From contig JAFMLE010000006.1 in NCBI GenBank assembly GCA_017852395.1, forward strand, positions 28,643 to 92,642: a stretch of 64,000 bases of DNA, in the 5' to 3' direction. Every line of letters starts with the position of its first letter. The stretch's first letter is position 1. Shown here one piece after another: positions 26,690 to 34,742 of this stretch. Source of the DNA: Flavobacteriaceae bacterium. GTDB lineage: Bacteria; Bacteroidota; Bacteroidia; Flavobacteriales; Flavobacteriaceae. Below the pieces are notes generated by a model, which ran no database searches, was not told the origin of the DNA, and was given only the letters and a program-made list of their open reading frames with translations. The translations under genes and the position numbers were made by a program.

Positions 26690-28597
26690 TTATACTGCCC
26701 CTTCGATTATACTGTCTACTACTTCAGGATTGAGTAAGGTTGAGGTATCTCCAAGTTCGTCGGTTGCCCCTACGGTGATTTTTCTAAGAATTCGCCGCAT
26801 GATTTTTCCAGAGCGGGTTTTGGGCAATCCGATTACAAATTGCATTTTGTCCAATTTTGCAATGGGTCCAATCTGTAGTGCAATCTGTTGGTTGATTTCT
26901 GCTTTTAACGCTTTTTGCTCTTCGGCGGAAGCTTGTTCTTTTAAGATAATAAATCCATAGAGGGCATTGCCTTTGATGTCGTGTGGAAATCCAACAATTG
27001 CGGACTCTGCCACCTTGGGGTGTTCATTGATTGCATCCTCTATGGGTGCAGTTCCGAGATTGTGTCCAGAGACAATAATCACATCATCCACCCTTCCGGT
27101 AATTCTATAATAACCAACACTATCTCTAAGCGCACCATCTCCCGTAAAATAATTGCCTGGGAAGGTAGAAAAATAGGTTTCTCTATAGCGCTCATGATTG
27201 CCCCATATGGTTCGTGCTATTGATGGCCATGGAAATTTGATGCATAGTCGTCCTTGGACATTTTTGCCAAAAACTTCTTGGCCTTCAGCATCACGAAGCG
27301 CGGGTTGAATTCCAATAAACGGTAGTGTTGCAAAAGTTGGTGTAGTAGGTGTGCAATAGGGAATCGGACTGATCATGATACCCCCCGTTTCGGTTTGCCA
27401 CCAGGTATCAACAATGGGACTTTTGTGTTTGCCGACGTGGGTATCATACCAATGCCAAGCTTCTTCATTGATGGGTTCGCCGACAGTTCCTAATACTTTT
27501 AAGGAAGATAAATCATATTTGGTAACGTACTCCAGTTTTTCTTTTGCCAAAGCACGTATTGCGGTTGGGGCGGTATAAAATTGATTGACTTTGTGTTTTT
27601 CTACGATTTCCCAAAAACGACCAAAGTCTGGGTAGGATGGGACCCCCTCAAACATAACCGTTGTTGCGCCATTGGCCAAAGGACCATAAACAATATATGA
27701 ATGTCCTGTGATCCAGCCAATATCGGCAGTACACCAATAAACGTCTTCTTCTTTATATTGAAAAATATTTTTAAACGTATAGGCAGTGTATACCATATAT
27801 CCTGCCGTAGAATGGACCATCCCCTTTGGTTGGCCGGTAGAACCAGAAGTGTATAGAATAAATAGGGGGTCTTCTGCCTCCATAATTGTTGCGGGACAAT
27901 CACTGTTTGCTGCTTCAAGGAGCGGCTCAAGCCAGGCGTCTCTTCCTGCTTGCATGACGACTTGTTCTTGGGTACGTTTGCAAACCAACACCTTACGGAC
28001 TCCAGGGCAATCATGGAGCGCTTCATCGACTATAGCTTTTAGAGAAATGGTTTTGCTTCCTCTAAATCCACCATCGGCAGTAAGCACAATTTTACAATCA
28101 CAATCATTGATTCGAGTAGCCAGTGCTGTAGCAGAAAATCCACCAAAAACAACAGAGTGTACTGCTCCGATTCGAGCGCAAGCCAAAACGGCAACGGCTA
28201 GTTCAGGGATCATCGGCATGTAGATGCACACGCGATCTCCCTTTTGAACATTTTGCTCTTTTAACACGTTGGCCATGCGATTTACCTTTTCAGAAAGTTG
28301 CTTATAGGTGATGTGTTGCGCTGGCTCTTTTGGATTGTTGGGTTCAAACAAAATGGCCGTTTTGTGGGCCCGATTTTTTAGGTGTCGATCAATACAATTT
28401 TCGGTTATGTTGAGCTGTGCACCGTCAAACCATTTGACTTCAGGCTTGTGAAAGTCCCAGTCCAAAACACGGTCCCAGGTTTTGTGCCATTGAAAATTGT
28501 CTCGTGCGAGTTGGCCCCAAAATTGTTCAGGGTTTTGAACAGACTCGTTGTAAACTTGAAAATACTGCTCAAGGCTTTCTATTTGGTACGGGTTCAT
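26690..28597 (-). CDS. acs: Acetyl-CoA synthetase
   Basis: A 635-aa ANL-family enzyme making acetyl-CoA from acetate, ATP and CoA. Motifs: ILYTSGSTGQPKG (AMP-binding loop), WWQTETGG, YFTGDGALRD and SGKIMRR near the C terminus, whose Lys is the catalytic one that is acetylated in other bacteria. The N terminus LEQYFQVYNESVQNPEQFW is the usual ACAS_N start. I choose ATG 28597; an in-frame ATG 42 nt upstream gives a basic, atypical extension. It follows the acetate-type symporter by 25 nt, so uptake and activation are coupled. Confidence 0.96.
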   Translation of the reverse strand: MNPYQIESLEQYFQVYNESVQNPEQFWGQLARDNFQWHKTWDRVLDWDFHKPEVKWFDGAQLNITENCIDRHLKNRAHKTAILFEPNNPKEPAQHITYKQLSEKVNRMANVLKEQNVQKGDRVCIYMPMIPELAVAVLACARIGAVHSVVFGGFSATALATRINDCDCKIVLTADGGFRGSKTISLKAIVDEALHDCPGVRKVLVCKRTQEQVVMQAGRDAWLEPLLEAANSDCPATIMEAEDPLFILYTSGSTGQPKGMVHSTAGYMVYTAYTFKNIFQYKEEDVYWCTADIGWITGHSYIVYGPLANGATTVMFEGVPSYPDFGRFWEIVEKHKVNQFYTAPTAIRALAKEKLEYVTKYDLSSLKVLGTVGEPINEEAWHWYDTHVGKHKSPIVDTWWQTETGGIMISPIPYCTPTTPTFATLPFIGIQPALRDAEGQEVFGKNVQGRLCIKFPWPSIARTIWGNHERYRETYFSTFPGNYFTGDGALRDSVGYYRITGRVDDVIIVSGHNLGTAPIEDAINEHPKVAESAIVGFPHDIKGNALYGFIILKEQASAEEQKALKAEINQQIALQIGPIAKLDKMQFVIGLPKTRSGKIMRRILRKITVGATDELGDTSTLLNPEVVDSIIEGAV

Positions 28598-28622
28598 TTT
28601 AATTTTTTTTAATTTAATTCTT

Positions 28623-30332
28623 CTAGTGCTGATGGGCACTTCCTGCGCCGCGTGGAATTCGTATTTCTTCTACAAGCGCTTGAACCTCTTTTGGAGGAGG
28701 GGGATAGAACCGGTTGACAGTAAGTGCTACAATAAAATTGACGACCATAGCAATGCTGCCAAATCCTTCTGGAGAGATGCCCCACCACCATGATTCTTGA
28801 AGTTCAGCAACGGCTGTTTTGCCACCGTCAAAAAGACCAAATTTAAATTTTAACATATAAAATAGCATTAGGCTGATCCCTACGATCATCCCACTTATCG
28901 CTCCTTCGCGATTCATTTTTTTATAAAAAATACCCAAAATAATGGCTGGGAAAAAAGAGGCTGCTGCCAAACCAAAGGCCAATGCGACAACAGCAGCAAC
29001 AAATCCAGGCGGATTGATGCCAAAGTATCCAGCTACTACAACCGCCAAGGCAGCCGCTAATCGAGCAGACCACAACTCCCCTTTTTCACTGATATCGGGT
29101 CTAAACACTTTTTTGATCAAATCATGGGATATGGACGATGAAATGACCAGCAATAGTCCTGCAGCGGTAGATAATGCCGCCGCTAGTCCACCCGCGGCTA
29201 CTAAAGCAACTACCCATGGGGGTAGGTCTGCAATTTCGGGATTGGCCAAAACCATAATGTCACGGTCAACTTGCAATTCGTTTTGAGAAGAGGCATTGTA
29301 TTGAATGATACCGTCTTGATTTTTGTCGTCAAATTGCAATAGTCCGGTTGCTTCCCAATTTTTAAACCACTCGGGCATTGTATTGTAGGGCTTGCTGTTT
29401 ACGGTATCTATGAGATTGGTTCTTGCAAAAACTGCAACCGCTGGTGCTGTGGTGTACAATAAAGCAATACAGAGCAGTGCGATTCCTGCCGATTTTCGGG
29501 CATCCCGCACTCTTTTGACTGTAAAAAACCGAACAATTACATGCGGCAAACCTGCCGTGCCTACCATCAATGCTAGGGTTATTGCAAACACATCGATTCG
29601 GGATTTGCTACCTTCTGTATAGTTAGCAAATCCTAACTCTTGGGATAGTCCATTGAGTCGTTCTAAGAGATAGGTTCCTGATCCATCGTTTAGCTGGCTG
29701 CCCATTCCCAATTGGGGAATTGGATTGCCTGTCATTTGTATGGAAATAAAAATTGCAGGAACCATAAAGGCAAAAATCAGTACACAAAACTGTGCCACTT
29801 GGGTATAAGTAATCCCTTTCATCCCGCCCAATACGGCATAAAAAAGGACAATGATCATACCAATGATTACTCCGGTATTGATATCGACTTCCAAAAATCT
29901 AGAAAAAACAACCCCAACCCCTCGCATTTGTCCGGCTACGTATGTAAACGAGACCAACAAAGCGCAAAGTACGGCCACCACGCGTGCCGATTTTGAATAG
30001 TAGCGCTCCCCTACAAAATCAGGAACGGTAAACTGTCCAAATTTTCTCAAATAAGGCGCCAAGAGCAAAGCCAGTAACACATACCCCCCAGTCCAACCCA
30101 TGAGATATACCGAACCATCGTAACCCATGAACGAGATCAGACCGGCCATTGATATAAAAGAGGCTGCAGACATCCAGTCTGCTGCGGTTGCGAGCCCGTT
30201 GGCCCAAGGAGAAATCCCTCCTCCAGCCACATAAAATTCTTTGGTAGAGGCCGCACGAGACCAAATGGCGATAGCGATATAAAGCCCAAAAGTAAGTCCG
30301 ACTAAAAGATAGGTCCATAACTGTACACTCAT
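28623..30332 (-). CDS. Sodium:solute symporter, large subunit (acetate type, VC_2705 subfamily)
   Basis: A 569-aa SSS-family transporter with about 13 membrane helices. The start TKEFYVAGGGISPWANGLATAADWMSAASFI is typical of ActP-like proteins and QMRGVGVVFSRFLEV is the family signature. A loop with DDKNQDGI and poly-polar residues near 320-350 is a common insertion in this subfamily. It pairs with the small subunit 11 nt upstream and with acs downstream. Acetate or another short carboxylate is the likely substrate, inferred from acs. Confidence 0.92.
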   Translation of the reverse strand: MSVQLWTYLLVGLTFGLYIAIAIWSRAASTKEFYVAGGGISPWANGLATAADWMSAASFISMAGLISFMGYDGSVYLMGWTGGYVLLALLLAPYLRKFGQFTVPDFVGERYYSKSARVVAVLCALLVSFTYVAGQMRGVGVVFSRFLEVDINTGVIIGMIIVLFYAVLGGMKGITYTQVAQFCVLIFAFMVPAIFISIQMTGNPIPQLGMGSQLNDGSGTYLLERLNGLSQELGFANYTEGSKSRIDVFAITLALMVGTAGLPHVIVRFFTVKRVRDARKSAGIALLCIALLYTTAPAVAVFARTNLIDTVNSKPYNTMPEWFKNWEATGLLQFDDKNQDGIIQYNASSQNELQVDRDIMVLANPEIADLPPWVVALVAAGGLAAALSTAAGLLLVISSSISHDLIKKVFRPDISEKGELWSARLAAALAVVVAGYFGINPPGFVAAVVALAFGLAAASFFPAIILGIFYKKMNREGAISGMIVGISLMLFYMLKFKFGLFDGGKTAVAELQESWWWGISPEGFGSIAMVVNFIVALTVNRFYPPPPKEVQALVEEIRIPRGAGSAHQH

Positions 30333-30343
30333 TGGAAATTTAT

Positions 30344-30604
30344 TTATTCGTTAACATCATATTTTTTGTCGAGCCGGTTCATCAACCCGACATAGACAAA
30401 GATCAAAATAACAAAGACATAAATAGCTCCCTGCTGGGCCATCCAAAAACCCAAAGGAAACCCACCAATGACAAGTTGATCCAGAAGATCTTTAAAAATA
30501 ATAGCTGCACCGTAAGAAGCTAAAAACCAGATAATAAGTAATAGTTTTAGGTACCTGAGATTCTGCCTCCAATACCGTTTGTGTTGGTCACTTTTAGGAC
30601 TCAT
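30344..30604 (-). CDS. Symporter small subunit (DUF4212)
   Basis: An 86-aa protein with two membrane helices (about 18-38 and 52-75) and the conserved YWRQNLRYLKLLLIIWF and GGFPLGFWMAQQGAIYVFV blocks. It matches the small subunit that always accompanies VC_2705-type sodium symporters. It is the first gene of the unit small subunit, large subunit, acs. Confidence 0.9.
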   Translation of the reverse strand: MSPKSDQHKRYWRQNLRYLKLLLIIWFLASYGAAIIFKDLLDQLVIGGFPLGFWMAQQGAIYVFVILIFVYVGLMNRLDKKYDVNE

Positions 30605-30695
30605 TTGTGATGATTCGGTTTACTTCCTTTAAATATTTCTTTAAAATATAAAAATTTGAAAACATAGACTTTGCTTTTTTCAAAAAGGTAGTCCT

Positions 30696-30728
30696 TTGGA
30701 AAAGTTCGATTTAATTCTTCTATTTTTG
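30696..30728 (+). promoter_or_regulatory. Putative promoter of the carotenoid gene
   Basis: TTG (30696-30698), 22 nt, then TATTTTTG (30721-30728). It leaves a leader of about 40 nt to the GTG at 30777. The spacing is slightly long. I saw no convincing minus-strand box for the symporter operon in this 172-bp divergent gap. Confidence 0.5.
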
Positions 30729-30776
30729 TTTGTTGCAGAATTGTTGCTGTTAAAACAAACTATAAAAGGATAAGGG

Positions 30777-31448
30777 GTGCAAGAAACCTTAAAAAAAATT
30801 CGTCGCGAAGAACTGTCGATTGCATTGATCTGGTTATTTCATGTCAGTGGAATAATTGGCATCGTATATGGCGATGCCCTTTGGTTTATCCAAGCCACTC
30901 CGATAAACCTCAGCCTGTCTTTTGCTTTGGCCATTTATAATGGATGGTCTTCAAAACATTTTGTCAAACTTGGGATTCTGGCTTTTTCTGCAGGGATGAT
31001 TGCCGAAATTTTAGGCGTCAATTTTGGATGGATTTTTGGGGATTATGCCTACGGCGAAATGTTGGGCTGGAAATTTTTGGGTGTTCCCTGGTTGATTGGT
31101 GCCAACTGGGTCATTTTGGTGGTCTGTACAGGTCAAATAGCACGAGATCTTGTATCGAGCAAAATTGGCCAAATTCTTGTCGGCGTTGGACTGATGGTTT
31201 TACTTGATTTGTTGATTGAACCCATGGCGCCACGCCTTGATTTTTGGGAATTTGAAGGCGGGCAAGCCCCCATACAAAACTATATCGGTTGGGCATTGGT
31301 GGCACTCCCCTTACAAATTTTTATGCATGGCTATAATGTACGCCCCAAAGGCTATTTTTTCCACCACCTCTACCTACTACAAATTTTATTTTTTACAGTT
31401 CTATTAATAAAGCTCAATAGCATCACCCCATTTGCAGCGATGTCTTAA
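30777..31448 (+). CDS. cruF: CruF-family carotenoid biosynthesis protein
   Basis: A 223-aa membrane protein of the CruF/DUF422 family with six to seven hydrophobic segments. Conserved polar motifs in helices are visible: AEILGVNFGWIFGDYAYGE, LLIEPMAPRLDFWEF and QNYIGWALVALPLQI. CruF hydrates the end of acyclic or monocyclic carotenoids (1',2'-hydratase in myxol or saproxanthin synthesis). It starts with GTG. No other carotenoid gene is in the window. The gene is likely monocistronic; the next frame begins ten bases after its stop. Confidence 0.85.
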   Translation: MQETLKKIRREELSIALIWLFHVSGIIGIVYGDALWFIQATPINLSLSFALAIYNGWSSKHFVKLGILAFSAGMIAEILGVNFGWIFGDYAYGEMLGWKFLGVPWLIGANWVILVVCTGQIARDLVSSKIGQILVGVGLMVLLDLLIEPMAPRLDFWEFEGGQAPIQNYIGWALVALPLQIFMHGYNVRPKGYFFHHLYLLQILFFTVLLIKLNSITPFAAMS

Positions 31449-31453
31449 CTTTG
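31446..31453 (+). promoter_or_regulatory. -7-like box (TAACTTTG) right before the lipoprotein gene
   Basis: TAACTTTG matches TAnnTTTG and ends 5 nt before the ATG at 31459. If active, the transcript would be leaderless or nearly so. No TTG is found at the -33 distance. Confidence 0.35.
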
Positions 31454-31458
31454 TGGGA

Positions 31459-31968
31459 ATGAAAAAATGGCTTTTACTAACAACCATCACTCTATGGACT
31501 TCCTGCAAAGATGTTCAACCCAGTAACAACACTACCACTGCAACTGAAGATAGCTTGACGGTCGACGTTCCAAAACCTCCAGAAAACTTGGCGCAATTTG
31601 ATGCAGATTTTGCCTCAAAATACCAACTGGAGAATTGGAAAGAATTGATGGAATTTAAAAAAGGATTTGAAAGTCTTCATCGTCTCAACCCCAAAGGACT
31701 TACGGTTTTTTTGAAAGGTTTGGACAACCAAACCATTCGATTATTAAAATCCAATTTTCCAGAAACCTTCGATAATGATCCCATCAAAAGCCGACTCAAA
31801 GTCGTTCGAATGGAAGTGATGAAATGCATTTATTTTGCCGAAAACCGACAAAACGAAGCGTTGCAAAAATCTCTAGAAAATCTCTATCAATCCTACTCAA
31901 TTTTTATAAACAGATTGGTCACAATGGGTGAAGAAAAAACAATCAACGTCCTCGATAGCCTAAACTAG
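31459..31968 (+). CDS. Putative lipoprotein, unknown
   Basis: A 169-aa protein. Starting at ATG 31459 gives a short signal with lipobox TLWTSC (C16); an in-frame ATG at 31432 would overlap cruF and hide the signal. After a Thr/Asn/Pro-rich linker (residues 20-45) the rest is helical (KYQLENWKELMEFKKGFESLHRL...). No family is recognised. Its stop TAG shares the CTAG palindrome with the stop of the convergent gene. Confidence 0.75.
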   Translation: MKKWLLLTTITLWTSCKDVQPSNNTTTATEDSLTVDVPKPPENLAQFDADFASKYQLENWKELMEFKKGFESLHRLNPKGLTVFLKGLDNQTIRLLKSNFPETFDNDPIKSRLKVVRMEVMKCIYFAENRQNEALQKSLENLYQSYSIFINRLVTMGEEKTINVLDSLN

Positions 31969-32420
31969 AAAAGAATTTGATTTTGAATTTTTGACTTTGT
32001 ATCCAGCAGTTTTCTACTCGTGTTTACTGCATCATGTAACTGTTGTGCTTGACGGCAAAGCAAAACATTTTCAGGATCTACAGTCAGTAACTGATTATAA
32101 AATTCTAATAGTTCTTGGTCCAAATCCAAACACCGATGTATATGAACCGTTGATTTGCCATCTACAGGCGTGATGATCCTTTGGTTGAAGTCGATCCTTT
32201 TTAAAACAATTTGTTCCGTATTGATATCCAAAGAGCCTAAAAGGGTTAGAAGTTCTTGGCTAAAATGATTTCGTAAACGCGCTTGCTGGTTAAAAAACCG
32301 GGTGGTCTCAGCATCGGATTGTAGGTCTGCCGCCTTAAGAAACTCCAGTTTGGTCAGGTTCAAATGGCTTATAACCTTGGCCAGCACCGCAACATTTTTT
32401 TTTGATTTCATCCATTTCAA
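31965..32420 (-). CDS. Helical-bundle protein, possibly DUF2383/PA2169-like
   Basis: A 151-aa soluble protein made of amphipathic helices. The pattern of a long helix with ARLRNHFSQELLTLLGSLD followed by HRCLDLDQELLEFYNQLL recalls the four-helix DUF2383 family, ferritin-like in outline, but the E/H metal pattern is not evident. No signal peptide. It may be a stress-related protein; this is inference. Convergent with the lipoprotein gene, sharing 4 nt. Confidence 0.6.
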   Translation of the reverse strand: MKWMKSKKNVAVLAKVISHLNLTKLEFLKAADLQSDAETTRFFNQQARLRNHFSQELLTLLGSLDINTEQIVLKRIDFNQRIITPVDGKSTVHIHRCLDLDQELLEFYNQLLTVDPENVLLCRQAQQLHDAVNTSRKLLDTKSKIQNQILF

Positions 32421-32446
32421 GTTACCATAATAAGGCTTAAATGGAT

Positions 32447-33268
32447 TTATCCTGACGGGGTTTCTATCAACAACTTTTCCACATCAAAAAACATCCCGTA
32501 ATTCTGGATAATTTTCTCAGAACTGATACTGACATTTTTTCGCGTAACATTTTCAAAGGGAGGCAAAGGCAAACCTAAAGTATTGGCCGTAGCTTGATAA
32601 TATTCTTGCCGCTTGGGATGATAGGGGTTGACAACATTATATACGCCGCTTTTTTTAGGTTTTTTGATGAGGGCTTCTATATAAGCTACAACCTCCAATT
32701 GGTGAACCAGATTGATGGCCCCCATGGGATCAGGAATAACTTCTTTATTAGCAAGGCCATAAACCGGATGTCGATCATTACCAATCAGTCCTCCCAGACG
32801 TAATACAGTTATGTGAGGTATTTTTAATGCCCTAAATAACGCTTCGCATTGGACCAGCATTTGACCACTTGGGGTGGTAGGATCACAAGGGGTTGCTTCG
32901 GTTATCATCCCTTGCTCTGCTCCATATACGGATATACTGCTCAAAAAAATCAAATGGTCAATGGCGGTCGTGTGCAAGTGGATTGCCAATTGGGCAATTG
33001 CTTGATCAAGTCGAAAGGTGGGGTTTTTCCTCAATCCAGGGGGTAGTGATACAATAAGTACATCTAACTGATCAAAAAAGGTCAGATCACCCGTGATGTC
33101 TTCTTCAGACACCACCAAGGGATAGGCTGCAATTCCGGCTTCTTCTAACCGCCTTAGCCCCGGCTGCGATTGACGTGTCCCTCGGACTTCATAACCTTTT
33201 GTTTGCAAATGTTGTGCTAGAGGAATTCCTAGCCAACCGCACCCCAAAACACCTACACGCTGTTTCAT
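32447..33268 (-). CDS. NAD(P)-binding SDR/epimerase-like protein
   Basis: A 273-aa protein with an N-terminal Rossmann motif GVLGCGWLGIPLA (GxGxxG) and the extended-SDR phrase FLSSISVYGAEQG. It resembles the YeeZ group of NAD-dependent epimerases/dehydratases, which keep the Rossmann fold but vary at the YxxxK site. No substrate can be given. It is 26 nt from the helical-bundle gene on the same strand. Confidence 0.8.
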   Translation of the reverse strand: MKQRVGVLGCGWLGIPLAQHLQTKGYEVRGTRQSQPGLRRLEEAGIAAYPLVVSEEDITGDLTFFDQLDVLIVSLPPGLRKNPTFRLDQAIAQLAIHLHTTAIDHLIFLSSISVYGAEQGMITEATPCDPTTPSGQMLVQCEALFRALKIPHITVLRLGGLIGNDRHPVYGLANKEVIPDPMGAINLVHQLEVVAYIEALIKKPKKSGVYNVVNPYHPKRQEYYQATANTLGLPLPPFENVTRKNVSISSEKIIQNYGMFFDVEKLLIETPSG

Positions 33269-33287
33269 TTATCACAAAATAAAAGTC

Positions 33288-33342
33288 TTTTTATTGATAT
33301 GTACCCAAAAAAACTGTTGTTTTTTTAAGTTTTTATTGATAT
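33288..33342. repeat. 13-nt direct repeat, 42 bp apart, in a divergent promoter gap
   Basis: TTTTTATTGATAT occurs at 33288-33300 and again at 33330-33342. The spacing of 42 bp is four helical turns, so both copies face the same side of the helix. The repeat lies between the SDR gene (minus) and the CBS gene (plus). It may be a regulator-binding site. No TAnnTTTG box was found in this 103-bp gap. Confidence 0.6.
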
Positions 33343-33371
33343 ATTACTAGAACACTTTAAAAATTATCATT

Positions 33372-33833
33372 ATGCCGATAAAAAGTTTTCAAGGAGCTCG
33401 AGTTCAAAAACAACGCAGTGTTGTCCATTTATTGGTCCGTGATATCATGACCAGCCATCTCATTGTTTTTCGCCCCGAACAAACCATTCATGAGGTGATG
33501 GAACAATTTATAAAAAATAGAATTTCTGGAGGTCCCGTAGTCGATGCAGCAGGGAATCTTATTGGCGTGATTTCGGAAGCAGATTGTATGAAACAAATTT
33601 CTGAAAGCCGCTATTTCAATATGCCTATTTTGGATCGATCGGTCGCCAATTTTATGACCACCAATGTGGACACCATCGATGCCTCCAAAAGTATTTTTGA
33701 AGCAGCATCACAATTTACCAAAAACAACCGTCGTCGTTTTCCGGTGATGGAAAACAATAAACTGGTAGGACAGATTAGTCGAAAAGATGTGGTCATGGCC
33801 GCTTTGAAACTGCAAAGCAATACTTGGCATTAA
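33372..33833 (+). CDS. Paired CBS-domain protein
   Basis: A 153-aa cytoplasmic protein made almost only of two CBS domains (about residues 22-80 and 88-148). Typical phrases are VRDIMTSHLIVFRPEQTI, GGPVVDAAGNLIGVISEADCM, FMTTNVDTI and FPVMENNKLVGQISRKDVV. Such stand-alone CBS pairs bind adenine nucleotides and regulate partner proteins. No partner is evident. Its stop TAA shares TTAA with the stop of the convergent HDAC-like gene. Confidence 0.9.
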   Translation: MPIKSFQGARVQKQRSVVHLLVRDIMTSHLIVFRPEQTIHEVMEQFIKNRISGGPVVDAAGNLIGVISEADCMKQISESRYFNMPILDRSVANFMTTNVDTIDASKSIFEAASQFTKNNRRRFPVMENNKLVGQISRKDVVMAALKLQSNTWH

Positions 33834-34741
33834 CCATAAAGATCTCGGGCCGCCCTATATGTATTGGTGTGGGCTTCAATGATGGTTTTGATCGCTGGAG
33901 AATACCCGCCTCCCATACTGCACTGAACAGGAATTTTTAATTGTTTGCACAATTCGAAAACAAAATAATCACGTTGTTTGCAACCGGCGATACTTAGCGA
34001 CAACCTACCCAGTTTGTCCGTGGCCAATACATCGACACCACTGAGGTAAAAAACAAAATCTGGAGCTTGTTTCTCCAACAATTCAGGAAGTGTATTTTTA
34101 AGCACCTCTAAATAGACCTCATCCGTACAACCGTCCTCCAACTCCAAGTCTAAATCACTTTTTTCTTTTTTGAAGGGATAGTTTTTGGCTCCATGCATCG
34201 AAAAGGTAAACACATCTTGATGATTTTGAAACAAAGCGGCGGTGCCATTTCCTTGATGGACATCCAAATCGACGATTATTATTTTTTTGGCATATCCACG
34301 ATCGAGGAGAAATTGCGCCGCAATAGCTTGATCGTTGAGAAGACAGAAGGCCTCGCCATGGCTATAAAATGCATGGTGTGTACCTCCAGCGATGTTGAAA
34401 GCAACACCCACTTCTAGGGCAGCCACTGCCCCTTGAATTGTACCACCTGCAATGATAAATTCTCGATCTATAAGTTGTTTTGACAAGGGAAATCCAATTT
34501 TACGAACTGCACGCGCATCCAAGTCTAGCCCTTGTAGCTGGGCTATATATTCTGGGTCATGAATGCGGCAAACATGGGTTTTTGAAACTGATGCTGGGGT
34601 GAAAAAATCCGAAACAGTACAAATCCCTTCGCGAAGTAATTGCTGGGGCAACAGCTCATATTTTTCCATAGGAAATCGATGCTTTTCGGGCAAAGGCAAT
34701 CGATAGATGGGGTCATACGCTACCGGAAGCACATCGACCAA
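33830..34741 (-). CDS. Histone-deacetylase-superfamily hydrolase
   Basis: A 303-aa zinc hydrolase of the HDAC/AcuC/acetylpolyamine amidohydrolase group. The catalytic His pair is in AGGTHHAF, the zinc ligands in IIVDLDVHQGNGTAA, and a later Asp in SGVDVLATDKLGRL. It removes acetyl groups from lysines or small amines; in acetate-utilising bacteria AcuC reactivates Acs, so with acs in this window such a role is conceivable but not shown. The start is 1 nt after metG ends, so it is in an operon with metG. Confidence 0.9.
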   Translation of the reverse strand: MVDVLPVAYDPIYRLPLPEKHRFPMEKYELLPQQLLREGICTVSDFFTPASVSKTHVCRIHDPEYIAQLQGLDLDARAVRKIGFPLSKQLIDREFIIAGGTIQGAVAALEVGVAFNIAGGTHHAFYSHGEAFCLLNDQAIAAQFLLDRGYAKKIIIVDLDVHQGNGTAALFQNHQDVFTFSMHGAKNYPFKKEKSDLDLELEDGCTDEVYLEVLKNTLPELLEKQAPDFVFYLSGVDVLATDKLGRLSLSIAGCKQRDYFVFELCKQLKIPVQCSMGGGYSPAIKTIIEAHTNTYRAARDLYG

Positions 34742-34742
34742 A

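Noticed and set aside
27601..28223. Two overlapping long frames (141 and 145 aa) inside acs
   Set aside because: They are alternative frames within a strongly conserved acetyl-CoA synthetase region; composition follows the codons of acs.
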